From NCBI RefSeq assembly GCF_018853815.1, contig NZ_JAAOMP010000136.1, positions 1 through 33,535 on the forward strand: DNA of 33,535 bases, in the 5' to 3' direction. The notes under the pieces were generated by a model. It had not been told where the DNA came from. It ran no database searches and saw only the letters and a list, made by a program, of their open reading frames with translations. The translations under genes and the position numbers were made by a program. How positions within the stretch are numbered: the stretch's first letter is position 1; every line of letters begins with the position of its first letter. Positions 1 to 7,962 of this stretch are shown one piece after another. This DNA comes from Acidithiobacillus sulfurivorans. Lineage in GTDB: Bacteria > Pseudomonadota > Gammaproteobacteria > Acidithiobacillales > Acidithiobacillaceae.

Positions 1-159
1 TTGTTGGGTGAACTGTTGGAATTGGGCCTGGAGGTCCAGTGCTGCGGTAGCTCTTTAAAGGCACAGGCTATAGAAACATTACCGGCTGGGGTCAACAGGA
101 GTTCCATGAAAGGTCTGTCCAGCTGGATCAGTATGGCTGATGAAGTCGTATGTTTCTGA
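1..159 (+). CDS. DsrE-family protein, C-terminal part (truncated by window edge)
   Basis: The first frame is open from base 1 to a TGA at 157-159, giving 52 residues. It contains a CCGSS segment and ends GLSSWISMADEVVCF, which resembles the last helix and strand of DsrE/DsrF-like sulfur-relay proteins, which commonly end with an aromatic residue after ADxV. The Cys pair could carry sulfur, as the conserved Cys does in DsrE proteins; this is inference. No signal peptide can be judged because the N-terminus is outside the window. It lies near the periplasmic DsrE cassette but is a different subfamily. The family call is moderate because only the tail is visible. Confidence 0.55.
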   Translation: MLGELLELGLEVQCCGSSLKAQAIETLPAGVNRSSMKGLSSWISMADEVVCF

Positions 160-171
160 CGGTGAATGATT

Positions 172-360
172 TTAGGATAGCAACATCAAAAGAGGTGCCG
201 ATCGCTCGCTGATCTGGGCTATGATCTCATGTTGCATTGGAGAAAGCCGTACTTGATGCGGTGTTACGCAACAGCACTGTGGTTCGGTCATCCAGATAGC
301 TCCTCGGTGTTCATTTTCTTTCAGCTGCTGAATGAATGCTTTCAGTCTGCCGCTGACCAT
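172..360 (-). CDS. possible small unknown protein (62 aa)
   Basis: This frame begins at an ATG 55 bases downstream of the glycohydrolase homologue's stop codon, on the same strand, so it could be the last gene of that unit. It has a CCC run near residue 29 and no recognisable domain. No convincing ribosome-binding site precedes the ATG. It may well be a chance frame and is listed only because it fills an otherwise empty gap. Confidence 0.2.
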   Translation of the reverse strand: MVSGRLKAFIQQLKENEHRGAIWMTEPQCCCVTPHQVRLSPMQHEIIAQISERSAPLLMLLS

Positions 361-415
361 TGAGACTCAACGGCGGCAGGGCAGTGTGAACAGCCATTGG
401 CTGTTCTGGCATGGT

Positions 416-1489
416 TTAAATCGGCTTCTGTCGCACCGCCAATTGCTCTATTTCCGAGGCCAGCGCCAGATATCGCTGGGAATCACGCAGGCCGGTGATG
501 AAACGACGAGGGATCCCTTCCAAACCTACCTGAGCTCCTACGAGCGCCCCTGTTAGCATCGCGCGGGACATATTTTGTCCGCCTCCGTTGATGGCGTGCA
601 ATACGGCGGATTCATAATCATCGCTGAAACGACTGGCCAAGTAGTAAGCAGCAGGTAATTGATGATAAATAGCACAGGGCATACCGTAAATCAGACTTAC
701 TTTCCAGGCCGGTTCGATGACGATGTCCATATCTGTGGCCGCCAAGGCTGCATATCCTGCTGTGAGTAGAGCATCAGGTGATGCAAACTGCCCAACATGC
801 GCCTTTTCACTATCTGCAGCAGTCGGTGGCTGCAGATGACCTTGGGTAACCATGTGGAAGGGTAATGCTCCGCTGTGAACCTGTGCCATGAGTTTGGCGC
901 TGATCTGTGGCGTCAAGGAAGCACCGGAAACCAACTGTGCCAACACTGCATTGAAGGCGACACTCATGGCTACGATGGCCGGATCACATTGGGTCAGGAG
1001 GATATTGCTGCAAACCGCCTCAGCCATTTTTCTTGGGTGTAGGGCATATAAGGCGGCAATAGCTATGGCACGCTCTGCACCCTCCGTCGTGTCTGCATCT
1101 CCAGCGCATGCGCCCCATGGACGTTCTTCTGTCACACGCTTGCGCCAAGCTTCCCGTATGGATTGATTGGTGTAACCTCCCGGTCCCTGCATGGGTGTCC
1201 CATCCAGATGCGGAAACAGCTCTGTATCCAGTCGCCGGGTGAAATCATCCTCTGAGTAATCCTCGCAGAGCACTAATGACTCCATGAGCATGGTGAGAAG
1301 TATTCCGGTTTGTGAGATGTCACCAGCGACCAGACCTTCATGATATCGACCGGGACGAGGCGTAATAAAATCCGTGATCCACGGACCACAGTCCCGCCGC
1401 ATTTCAGCCAGGTCGTAATACCAATGGCATCCTAAGGCCAGCGCATCCCCAACCAACGCACCCATCACCGCACCTGCTACGCGTTGCAT
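416..1489 (-). CDS. ADP-ribosylglycohydrolase-family protein with altered metal site
   Basis: The 357-residue protein has the length and all-helical layout of the DraG/ARH family. The family start is visible as GALVGDALALG at residues 10-20, and the family end as GGGQNMSRAMLTGALVGAQ near residues 302-320. Canonical enzymes bind two magnesium ions through a TDDT motif near residue 60 and a GGDTDT motif near the C-terminus. Here the first site reads GDISQTG and the second GGQNMSRA, so most acidic ligands are missing. Known relatives that lost ligands, such as J1-crystallins, are not hydrolases, so the activity here is uncertain. The ATG at 1489 is preceded by AAGGGAGGT at good spacing. The gene is divergent from the PsiE-like gene. 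Confidence 0.8.
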   Translation of the reverse strand: MQRVAGAVMGALVGDALALGCHWYYDLAEMRRDCGPWITDFITPRPGRYHEGLVAGDISQTGILLTMLMESLVLCEDYSEDDFTRRLDTELFPHLDGTPMQGPGGYTNQSIREAWRKRVTEERPWGACAGDADTTEGAERAIAIAALYALHPRKMAEAVCSNILLTQCDPAIVAMSVAFNAVLAQLVSGASLTPQISAKLMAQVHSGALPFHMVTQGHLQPPTAADSEKAHVGQFASPDALLTAGYAALAATDMDIVIEPAWKVSLIYGMPCAIYHQLPAAYYLASRFSDDYESAVLHAINGGGQNMSRAMLTGALVGAQVGLEGIPRRFITGLRDSQRYLALASEIEQLAVRQKPI

Positions 1490-1626
1490 GATTTGCTACC
1501 TCCCTTACGTTGAGTTCGTTAAAACAACTGGTAGACTCTATAAAACCCATTCAGGAAACGCTGTCGCTTTCCTTACTTATTATGCCCTGTGTCGCCAAGC
1601 ATACGCATCCAGCCCAAGGAGTCCTG

Positions 1627-2073
1627 ATGTTGATTGGTGGTTTCAACAGCGTTCTGCGAATGCTGAATTATACCCTTCACCTGTTTATTGCCGTCGCCTT
1701 GGCGGCTGCCAGCGTATTGATCATGATCCAATTCAGTCATGATGTGGTGGACGCCTTCCGGGAGCACATACTGGCAGCTGGCTTTCTCCACGCCTTGGGC
1801 ACGCTTTTTATTGTTTGGGTCCTGTCAGCCCTGATTTCCGCCGAAATCACCTTCATGCGCAGCGGTATTTTCCATGTCGCGGTATTTTTTGAATTCGCCA
1901 TGATTACGCTGTTGCGACAACTGATTTTGATCCCCGTGAAAAGTGGAGGGGAAACCATCCCGCAAGATGACCTCATATTCTACGCCATGATCAGCGCAGC
2001 CCTGTTGGCTACCGGCATCGCTTACTTCCTCGTAGCCCGCAGCCACTTGGGTAGTGGCCGGAAAGCGCTATGA
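1627..2073 (+). CDS. PsiE-family membrane protein
   Basis: About 148 residues with four hydrophobic segments and a charged centre, the layout of phosphate-starvation-inducible E (PsiE) proteins. The central RQLILIPVK segment fits the family pattern. PsiE proteins sit in the inner membrane and have no established biochemical function. An upstream TTG at 1510 would add 39 residues, but AAGGAG at 1616-1621 sits five bases before the ATG at 1627, so the shorter form is preferred. The tail overlaps the reading frame of the TRIC-like remnant that follows. No Pho box was recognised upstream. Confidence 0.7.
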   Translation: MLIGGFNSVLRMLNYTLHLFIAVALAAASVLIMIQFSHDVVDAFREHILAAGFLHALGTLFIVWVLSALISAEITFMRSGIFHVAVFFEFAMITLLRQLILIPVKSGGETIPQDDLIFYAMISAALLATGIAYFLVARSHLGSGRKAL

Positions 2074-2317
2074 AGTGAACAAACGGTCCAAGGAGCGCTT
2101 TCAACAAACCTATGTGGGCTACATTGATCCGCCGATCCGCGATATTTTAACCGCCGAGATTCCTGTGGTGTTGCGTGCCGAAATCTATGCTTCTGCGGCC
2201 TTGTTGGGAGCAGCGGTTACTCTGGCTGGCGCATCACTGACCTTTTATTCTGCGCATGATGGCCTTGTACCGACACTGGAGTTTACCCAGACCGCGCTAA
2301 CCCCCTGGAATGTCTGA
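2054..2317 (+). pseudogene. TRIC/YicG-type channel remnant
   Basis: Codons here encode IRDILTAEIPVVLRAEIYAS followed by AALLGAAV, which matches the second repeat of the UPF0126/TRIC (YicG-like) membrane family, where GGGxxRDxL, IPxVLR and YAxAAL are typical. Intact members have about 200 residues and seven membrane segments; only about 50 recognisable residues remain and the glycine-rich turn is degraded to GYID. The frame starts from a GTG inside the PsiE-like gene and has lost the whole first half. It is most likely a 5'-deleted remnant fused behind the PsiE-like gene. Confidence 0.6.
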
Positions 2318-2465
2318 ATAGACACTACTGAGGAATCAAAAAATGAATGACCCCTTCCTGCTGCCGACCATCAGGGTTCAATGGGGCAAGGCAGCGAGAA
2401 GCAGCTTTTCACATCTGGACAGGGAATGAGTAGTATCCGCTAGTCCCGCTTGGGGGTTATACAAA

Positions 2466-2735
2466 TTATTCACGGACTAACCTGTTTACACGCTCGTAGA
2501 ATTGCGAAACCAATTTTCTTGAGTTTTCACCGTAGTGGACCTCTCTATCGCAATTCGTGCATAGCGCAACCGCGTTGGTCACAGTGTCGGAGCCATTATC
2601 GGCAAGCTGGCGAACGCGATGCAGTTCGAGGAATGGTAGCCAGTCTGAGCCATTGAAAGGGGCCGGTTAGCCGCAAGATTCGCACTTGTCATTGCATGGC
2701 TCAACCCAATCACTACGGCACTCACCTGGTCTGTA
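2466..2735 (-). pseudogene. decayed HNH endonuclease, C-terminal half
   Basis: Read on the minus strand, the DNA encodes CNDKCESCG, a stop codon, PAPFNGSDWLPFLELHRVRQ, then DTVTNAVALCTNCDREVHYG, ending in a TAA at 2466-2468. This is the typical McrA-like HNH layout: CxxC, PAPF, LELHxV, NxxALCxNCHRxxHYG. The four zinc cysteines survive. Two things are broken: an in-frame TAA after CESCG, and the second His of the usual LExHH motif, which is Arg here. A further in-frame stop lies upstream and no start is found. Such nucleases commonly serve in restriction of foreign DNA. This copy is dead or nearly so. Confidence 0.7.
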
Positions 2736-2866
2736 GCTGATCTACTCCAGGGGGGGCTTTCAATGCGTAACATATGGCCCAAGAACTGCAATAGAGGAGC
2801 ATGAGACTCGCAGCCCATATTTTGACAAAAACTCTATGTTCTGACTTCCCCACTTTTGCACGCCGC

Positions 2867-3358
2867 CTAATAAACTGGAACCAAAGCATATCCCTTTTCT
2901 TGGTAGGCGATGGTAGAGATGAAGCCACTTTCCACCGGCGTTACGCTCGGAATCAGCATGCTCGGAGATACGTCCATACCGTGTAGCGCCACACCACAAG
3001 CCTGAAACTGGATGCCTTTCTGGCTGAGCTTCAGGATTTCTCCCTGAATCCCCGCGATATCCCTTTCTTCTGTGTAAGGTATGCCCCGACGATCTTTGGT
3101 CAGAAATGCGACATCTGGACCGATAAAGACCACGATGAAGTGCGGCGTCACCTTTTGTTGCAGAAGTTGCTTGCGGGTCAAACCGATGACTCTGACCAGG
3201 TGATCCACAGCCGCCGGGTTACGCATATTCACTAAAAACACGGCCTTTGCATCATGTAAGCCGGATAGTGCCGGAGTGTCATTGAGCTTTTCAGCCTGGG
3301 CAGTGGTGAACAGGCAGCCAAGTGACAGAAACAGAGCGGCCAGAATAAAGCGTTGCAT
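2867..3358 (-). CDS. periplasmic DsrE-family protein (type B)
   Basis: A 163-residue protein with a clear signal peptide (MQRFILAALFLSLGCLFTTA, cut near QA-EK). The rest is a DsrE-like alpha/beta fold with VVFIGPDVAFL and a single Cys at residue 121 in FQACGVAL, where DsrE proteins carry their sulfur-binding or structural Cys. It follows the cytochrome P460 gene by 25 bases with AAGGAGG before its ATG, so the two are co-transcribed. It is clearly divergent from the type A DsrE proteins at 7209 and 30398. Its role is unknown; exported DsrE proteins are suspected sulfur or thiol carriers. Confidence 0.75.
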   Translation of the reverse strand: MQRFILAALFLSLGCLFTTAQAEKLNDTPALSGLHDAKAVFLVNMRNPAAVDHLVRVIGLTRKQLLQQKVTPHFIVVFIGPDVAFLTKDRRGIPYTEERDIAGIQGEILKLSQKGIQFQACGVALHGMDVSPSMLIPSVTPVESGFISTIAYQEKGYALVPVY

Positions 3359-3383
3359 GGGAATTTCCTCCTTAATGAGTAGG

Positions 3384-3974
3384 CTACTGAACGACAGCCC
3401 CGGGATGTTTTTGAATCTGTGCCACGTAAGCCGGATTCATTTCCTGCTTGGAGAAAAAAGCCTTCCAAGTGGTGATCGGCAATAATTGTGTTGGCGGCGG
3501 AGCAAAAACCAAGTCTTGATGGCGGACCAGTACGTGACAGGCGATACAGCTGCCCACTTTGCCATAAGCCAGGACTTTACCGGTGGGATCATAGGCAGCC
3601 ATGATCCAGTTGCGGTCTGAAAGATCATATTTAGCCGCCTTCAGCATGGCGGTAACGCCCACCAACTGCTTGTGGGCATTGTAATTCTCTTTGACCACCA
3701 GGCTTCCGTTACTATAGCGGGTCACTTTCAGTATCCCACCGGCTTTTTCTATACTGGATATTGCCAAAGGGTTGGCCAGGTCCACGGTGTAAGGATCCAC
3801 CGTCCGAGATCCCACTTGATAAGGCACGCTTCCGGGCATGATGGCGTGCGTTTTTTGCAAAATTTGCACTTCTTTCCACAGAGCTTCAGGGCTGGGTCCG
3901 GCTGTATACGCCCAAGCTATAGAAGAAAAACAACTGGTTATGGTGAGCAGTATAACAACATTCAGTTTTGACAT
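3384..3974 (-). CDS. cytochrome P460-family protein, copy 1
   Basis: A 196-residue exported protein. The signal peptide covers about residues 1-22. The middle and C-terminal part match cytochrome P460: GSLVVKEN, then MLKAAKYD, NWIMAAYDPTGKVLAYG and the heme c motif CIACH at residues 143-147 followed by HQDLVF. Family members oxidise hydroxylamine or nitric oxide or bind NO, depending on whether a lysine cross-links the heme; this cannot be read from sequence by eye. The ATG at 3974 has CAGGAG upstream. It is the first gene of a two-gene unit with the type B DsrE gene. A second copy begins at 33139. A role in redox handling of nitrogen or sulfur species in the periplasm is inference. Confidence 0.8.
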   Translation of the reverse strand: MSKLNVVILLTITSCFSSIAWAYTAGPSPEALWKEVQILQKTHAIMPGSVPYQVGSRTVDPYTVDLANPLAISSIEKAGGILKVTRYSNGSLVVKENYNAHKQLVGVTAMLKAAKYDLSDRNWIMAAYDPTGKVLAYGKVGSCIACHVLVRHQDLVFAPPPTQLLPITTWKAFFSKQEMNPAYVAQIQKHPGAVVQ

Positions 3975-4196
3975 AACCCGACTCCTGACCGTACCCCAAA
4001 GCCTTCATGACGACCACCATGACGAGGACAGTTTGCATTGAACGTAACGTATGCAGGAGATTATAGCTTATATTGTGCTGCATAGCTGGGAATTGATGGC
4101 TACGTACCAGTAGTGTTTATTGGACCCACTCCAGAAAGCGCTATAATCACCGGTGAGTTTCTTGTGCGGATGATTTTCTTCAGGAGGTTTCTAAAA

Positions 4197-4412
4197 ATGT
4201 CTGTGAATGAAGGGAGTAAAGACCGGATCATTCGAGTGATCGCAGGTTTAATCATTATTGTGGTGCTGGCGGTGTTTTTGCCTGGCGCAGCTAAATGGTG
4301 GGCACTTATTGGTTTGGTGCCACTTATCACGGGGTTGACTGGCTTTTGTGCGCTGTATACGGTGCTGGGGATTAAGACCTGTCCGATGAACGCAAAAGCA
4401 AAAAAGAGTTGA
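4197..4412 (+). CDS. YgaP-like (DUF2892) small membrane protein
   Basis: The 71-residue protein starts MSVNEGSKDRIIRVIAGL and ends with GLTGFCALYTVLGIKTCPMN, the standard pattern of DUF2892 membrane proteins that also form the anchor of YgaP rhodanese. Two membrane segments and two Cys (FCALY and TCPM) are visible. The start is set by AGGAGG at 4182-4187 ten bases before the ATG; an upstream in-frame ATG at 4113 lacks this. It is transcribed away from the cytochrome P460 gene. The YgaP link suggests sulfur or thiol chemistry at the membrane, but no rhodanese domain is attached. In cassette copy 2 no such gene lies between DUF302 and the cytochrome. Confidence 0.8.
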   Translation: MSVNEGSKDRIIRVIAGLIIIVVLAVFLPGAAKWWALIGLVPLITGLTGFCALYTVLGIKTCPMNAKAKKS

Positions 4413-4465
4413 AGGGCTAATTTGTAACTGGAACTATGAAACTGGGACGCTAATGCGGCCCCTCG

Positions 4466-4498
4466 GATCCGGGTTCATCCTCCGGGGTGGCCCGGATC
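4466..4498. repeat. inverted repeat, possible terminator
   Basis: GATCCGGG at 4466-4473 pairs perfectly with CCCGGATC at 4491-4498, with a GC-rich 17-base loop. It lies 53 bases after the YgaP-like gene and could end its transcript, but no T-run follows, so a mobile-element scar is also possible. Up to the Mrr remnant at 4719 I see no convincing gene. A 33-codon minus-strand frame ending at 4518 is too short to name. Confidence 0.35.
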
Positions 4499-4718
4499 AG
4501 TTTCATATGTTCAACGGATCAACTTTTCATCCTCTTTCTCCTGATGGCGAATATCATCCCGAATCATCGCCTCAATTCTGAAAATCCCAAAAACAAAATA
4601 TCTGTGCGCCTAAAATGTTGACCCGTGAAATTACGCTTTCGTTCACCGTGAGGCCGTGCAATGGAAGGCGTTCTTGCTCATGATGTAACCCGTCACACAC
4701 GACGCTGTGTATTTCGTC

Positions 4719-5012
4719 GTATTGAACTTGATGTATGAACGTGGTCCACCTTCTGATGCTCTTGTTGTTCTATCTGCGGAGGATGTGGGGAAAGCATTGG
4801 TGGGTACTGGAGATGGTGGCATTGACCAAACCATTGCCTGAGATCCGCAGGGTCTGGACAGAATCTATATTCAATCTATGCATTACAGAGAGGGTAATGC
4901 GGTGGGCGCAGGAGCCACCAATGATTTCTTTGGTAGCCTGGACCGTTTCAAAGCCAGCAACGGCTTGTGCATCACTACGCCAGCTCTGGCCCAACAAGCC
5001 TGGGAAAAGTAG
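4719..5012 (+). pseudogene. decayed Mrr-type restriction endonuclease
   Basis: The frame reads GKALVGTGDGGIDQTIA, a stop codon, then DPQGLDRIYIQSMHYREGNA, then TNDFFGSLDRFKASNGLCIT, stopping at a TAG at 5010-5012. This is the Mrr catalytic fold of type IV restriction enzymes: GxGDGGID carries the metal-binding Asp, and RxYIQAKxY should carry the catalytic QxK. Here QAK has become QSM, and an in-frame TGA interrupts the core. The N-terminal DNA-binding domain and a start codon are not recognisable. It is inactive twice over. It lies between the cytochrome and DUF302 genes of cassette copy 1. Confidence 0.7.
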
Positions 5013-5139
5013 AAATGTTGCGCAAACGGGTTGTGTTAATAAAACGAAGTGTTTTTCGTGAAAGAGCATCCAGATTGACCCACCTTCTCAGCAATGGAAA
5101 GGGCGGGTCGATTGTGTAAACTTTTAATGAGATGAATGA

Positions 5140-5628
5140 CTACTTAGACGCAGCGCCGGGAATGCTTCTCAAAGCCGCTATGACTAGGTGATCAATCTTT
5201 GCACCCACCTTGCTAGCAGCAGTACCGTTTGTAAATGCGGCGCGCTCTGGATAAGCAATGGTTGTCTGGTTCCCTTTTCCGTAAATCGTTAAATTTAGGG
5301 GGCATACAGCAGCTGAGCGCCAGTTTGCACTCAGTAGATCACTGAAGAGTACCGGATTGCAAAACACCATGGCCTGTACATCCTGGAATTTCTCGGGATT
5401 GAGGTTCTGTATGTGCAAGATGGATTGCTTGGCCTCAATCCGTTTCAGGATATCAATATGCATCACCACCTTGAAATGGTGCGTGGCAAGGGCTTTCTGT
5501 ATCTCACCTGAGGCTTTGCTCATGGGTACGGGTAGCGTTTCCACGTACATATCAGCGGCGCTTGCGCTCAAAGTTCCAACAGTCAGTAAAGCAAAAAGGG
5601 AAATAACACGATGTAGACGAGTAATCAC
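5140..5628 (-). CDS. exported DUF302 protein, copy 1
   Basis: A 162-residue protein with signal peptide ending SASA before ADMYVETLPVP. The mature part is a DUF302 domain (KASGEIQKAL, HFKVVMHIDILKRIEAK, MVFCNPVLFSDLL) with two Cys. DUF302 folds are often found with thiol or metal functions, but no reaction is known. The start is set at the GTG 5626-5628: AAGGAG lies six bases before it, whereas the ATG seven codons upstream (5649) has its ribosome site inside the reading frame. This GTG aligns with the GTG start of the copy at 32488, giving equal lengths. It is divergent from the porin gene, with about 200 bases between. Confidence 0.8.
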   Translation of the reverse strand: MITRLHRVISLFALLTVGTLSASAADMYVETLPVPMSKASGEIQKALATHHFKVVMHIDILKRIEAKQSILHIQNLNPEKFQDVQAMVFCNPVLFSDLLSANWRSAAVCPLNLTIYGKGNQTTIAYPERAAFTNGTAASKVGAKIDHLVIAALRSIPGAASK

Positions 5629-5685
5629 CAGCTTCTCCTTGGAGTTCATAAGTTAAAAATAATATTCATAATAACTGCCGTTCTG

Positions 5686-5722
5686 AATGGCACACCTATA
5701 GGCTTTAATCTGCGCTTATCTG
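5686..5722 (+). promoter_or_regulatory. conserved upstream element of porin operon, copy 1
   Basis: In porin-sense orientation this stretch runs from AATGGCACAC to TGCGCTTATCTG. The other cassette copy (32394-32432, minus strand) has AATGGCGCGC and TGCGCTCATCTG at nearly the same internal spacing. In both copies the element ends about 104 bases before the porin start, although the rest of the intergenic DNA has diverged. It is therefore likely a regulator site or promoter part; the factor is unknown. Confidence 0.5.
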
Positions 5723-5825
5723 ATCAAGATAGCTGCTTTTTTGGTCTATCGGCGTGGAACAGATTTTGCTTCAAATCTCCACTGAGATCAAACAGTGAGT
5801 ATACAAAAAAAGGAGACGAGGAAAA

Positions 5826-7187
5826 ATGCCAATAAAAAAATTCCGTAGAGGCAAAAATATTATTAAAGCATTAACTATAGCCTGCTTAGCTGCTTATGTC
5901 CCCACGGCCACCGCCGCGAACTGGTTCAAGCTGCAAGATTTAAACCCCAAAAAGGTTTCGCTTTTTTCAGGATTTATAGAGCCCGATCTGTATGTGATGG
6001 CAGGAACTCCTGCTGGAATATATAATACTGCGCTCAAACGGTATATTTATGCTACACCTCATGTGAATCTGATCGGCCCTAATTTTGGGCAAAGCACCAC
6101 GTTCCTCATCCAGCGAGCACGATTAATGGTGAGAGGATGGTTGAATCCACACATCTCCTATTTTTTTGCGGGTGAATTTGGAAATAATGCAGCCACTAAT
6201 ATTCGTGGCCAATATACCCCGCAACTGCAAGATGCACACGTAGTATTCAGTTACATACCGGCAGCCCGTGTTGAAGTAGGTATTATCCGGGCACCAAGTG
6301 CAGAGGATGCCATGAATGGCTACATGGCCTATAACTACGTGGTTTTCCCCACGGTCATTAATCAACTCATGCTTCAACCTTTTTATGCCTCTCAACCCAG
6401 CCGGCCGTATGCTGTAGGTCCATCCGGATCCGTCTTGGTGCCCGGGAATGAAAGTTTGGGCGTCAATGCATTCCGATATCCCGGAGTCCAGGTTTTTGAT
6501 TGGAAAAACTGGGGCCACTGGCAATTTGCCTATGGGGCTATGGTTGGCATGTTTGGGAGCGTATCGGCGGGCAATCAGTCCAGTAGCCCTTTATATGCCG
6601 CACGTGTCCAAGAGTCCTACATATTTGGCGGCCATGGCCCCTTCCGTAGTGATCTTACAGGGTGGCTCTGGTATCAGTATGCCCAACCAGACTATCTAGG
6701 GCATAGTTATGCAATGCAAAGAGAGGGTCTGGGTTTCCAGTACCTACAAGGTTATATGCACCCTTGGGGTCGACAATTAAAGTTTGAATACATGCGTGGC
6801 AACGGATGGATTGATGCCCCCTCCGCATTTAGCCAGCAATTAGGCTTACAACCTGCGCTTTATCAGACGCAGCTTTATCCTAATGTCAACAACTCTGCTT
6901 CTGGGTACTATGTTGAGGGTGGTTTATTCTTGACCAAGCATATCGAAGCAAACATCCGATATGACTATTATGATCGCTTGCCTAATCTCGCCTCTGTAGG
7001 GCAGCAGCGTATATTCAAGACATGGGCACTGGCGCTCCAGTATCATATCACGCCAATTACCAAAATTATGGCAGGCTATTATTTCCGCACAGTGGATGCA
7101 CCCCATGTTGCTTCTAATTCGCCAGGTGCGGCAGTTAGCAAGGTGGTGGATAATGAATTTGCCATGCAAGCCATGATTTCATTTTAA
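5826..7187 (+). CDS. phosphate-selective-type outer-membrane porin, copy 1
   Basis: A 453-residue protein with a signal peptide of about 31 residues (cut after TATAA) and a C-terminal Phe (FAMQAMISF), the sorting signal of outer-membrane beta-barrels. The core STTFLIQRARLMVRGWLNPH followed by ISYFFAGEFG resembles the start of porin O/P-type barrels (RRARL..G..). Many alternating aromatic strands follow. It would admit small anions, but the substrate is unknown. GGAGACGAGG precedes the ATG. The type A DsrE gene follows after 21 bases in the same unit. The copy at 30919-32289 matches in roughly nine of ten mature residues by eye. Confidence 0.75.
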   Translation: MPIKKFRRGKNIIKALTIACLAAYVPTATAANWFKLQDLNPKKVSLFSGFIEPDLYVMAGTPAGIYNTALKRYIYATPHVNLIGPNFGQSTTFLIQRARLMVRGWLNPHISYFFAGEFGNNAATNIRGQYTPQLQDAHVVFSYIPAARVEVGIIRAPSAEDAMNGYMAYNYVVFPTVINQLMLQPFYASQPSRPYAVGPSGSVLVPGNESLGVNAFRYPGVQVFDWKNWGHWQFAYGAMVGMFGSVSAGNQSSSPLYAARVQESYIFGGHGPFRSDLTGWLWYQYAQPDYLGHSYAMQREGLGFQYLQGYMHPWGRQLKFEYMRGNGWIDAPSAFSQQLGLQPALYQTQLYPNVNNSASGYYVEGGLFLTKHIEANIRYDYYDRLPNLASVGQQRIFKTWALALQYHITPITKIMAGYYFRTVDAPHVASNSPGAAVSKVVDNEFAMQAMISF

Positions 7188-7208
7188 CCGTAACAAGGAG
7201 ATTTTTCT

Positions 7209-7709
7209 GTGTCTATTTGCACTTTACGCCGTATGATTAGTTCTTTTTTGATTCCTTTGGCCATGCTGCTTGGTATGGGCGTTGCCTCAGCCAATGTTTC
7301 CATGTTGCATGATTTCAACTTTGCGCATCCCAAATTTATACATGCCTTACCTTTTGCAACGCATAAGTTGGTTGTTCAGGTTAGTCAGGACAACCCGGCA
7401 CGCTGGACTCTGGTATTGAACACTTCGCAGAACCTGCTGAATTTCTTTGGACAGCAAAAAATTCAGATTGTTGTAGTAGCCTTTGGTCCGGGACTTAAAA
7501 TGCTTGTTGCAAACAGTCCTGTGGCCAAGACTATTGCTGCTATGAATGCGGAGGGTGTAGAGTTTGACGCCTGTCACAATACCATGTTGCAGATGGCTAA
7601 AAAGCTGGGTCATTTACCTAAACTGGTTCCCTCTGCGGTTATCGTTCCGGCTGGCATCGTGCGCATCATGCAGCTGGAATCCCATGGCTTTGATTACGTG
7701 AAGCCCTAA
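7209..7709 (+). CDS. periplasmic DsrE-family protein (type A), copy 1
   Basis: A 166-residue exported protein; the signal peptide ends VASA before NVSMLHDF. The mature DsrE-like domain has KLVVQVSQDNPARW, QKIQIVVVAFGPGLKML and one Cys at residue 122 in FDACHNTM, the usual Cys position of exported DsrE proteins. The start is a GTG with AAGGAG eight bases upstream. It is the second gene of the porin unit, so porin and DsrE are probably made together, perhaps for uptake and binding of a sulfur compound (inference). The copy at 30398 is almost identical after the signal peptide. Confidence 0.75.
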   Translation: MSICTLRRMISSFLIPLAMLLGMGVASANVSMLHDFNFAHPKFIHALPFATHKLVVQVSQDNPARWTLVLNTSQNLLNFFGQQKIQIVVVAFGPGLKMLVANSPVAKTIAAMNAEGVEFDACHNTMLQMAKKLGHLPKLVPSAVIVPAGIVRIMQLESHGFDYVKP

Positions 7710-7787
7710 TCTATAACCAAAGACCTAAAGCTTGTGGATGCAATCTGATTCTCTACCATTTTTTTAAAGTTGCTAGTTTTTTCAGCA

Positions 7788-7824
7788 TGTAAAAAATAAA
7801 ACGGAGCGTTAATAATCGCTCCGT
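7788..7824 (-). terminator. Rho-independent terminator (minus strand)
   Basis: ACGGAGCG at 7801-7808 pairs perfectly with CGCTCCGT at 7817-7824 around an 8-base AT loop. On the minus strand the stem is followed by TTTTATTTTTT, so it ends a leftward transcript, one coming from the small frames at 7963-8374 and not from the rightward porin-DsrE unit. Confidence 0.75.
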
Positions 7825-7962
7825 TGAATGTCTCAGAGTTAACCTTCCCTTCTTCATCACCCACTTGAAAGGTCCTGTTAGCCAGGGCTTGTCTCGCACA
7901 ATGGCTTCCAATACAGCGTTATTTTTTTCTTTCACAGTCACAATCAAGCGACTTTGACTTAT

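Noticed and set aside
4518-4619. short minus-strand frame with charged C-terminus (EAMIRDDIRHQEKEDEKLIR)
   Set aside because: Protein-like composition but only about 33 codons, no start and no family; could be a gene tail but cannot be supported.
7753-7947. 64-codon minus-strand frame from a TTG
   Set aside because: It runs straight through the terminator hairpin at 7788-7824 and has no ribosome site; not supported as a gene.
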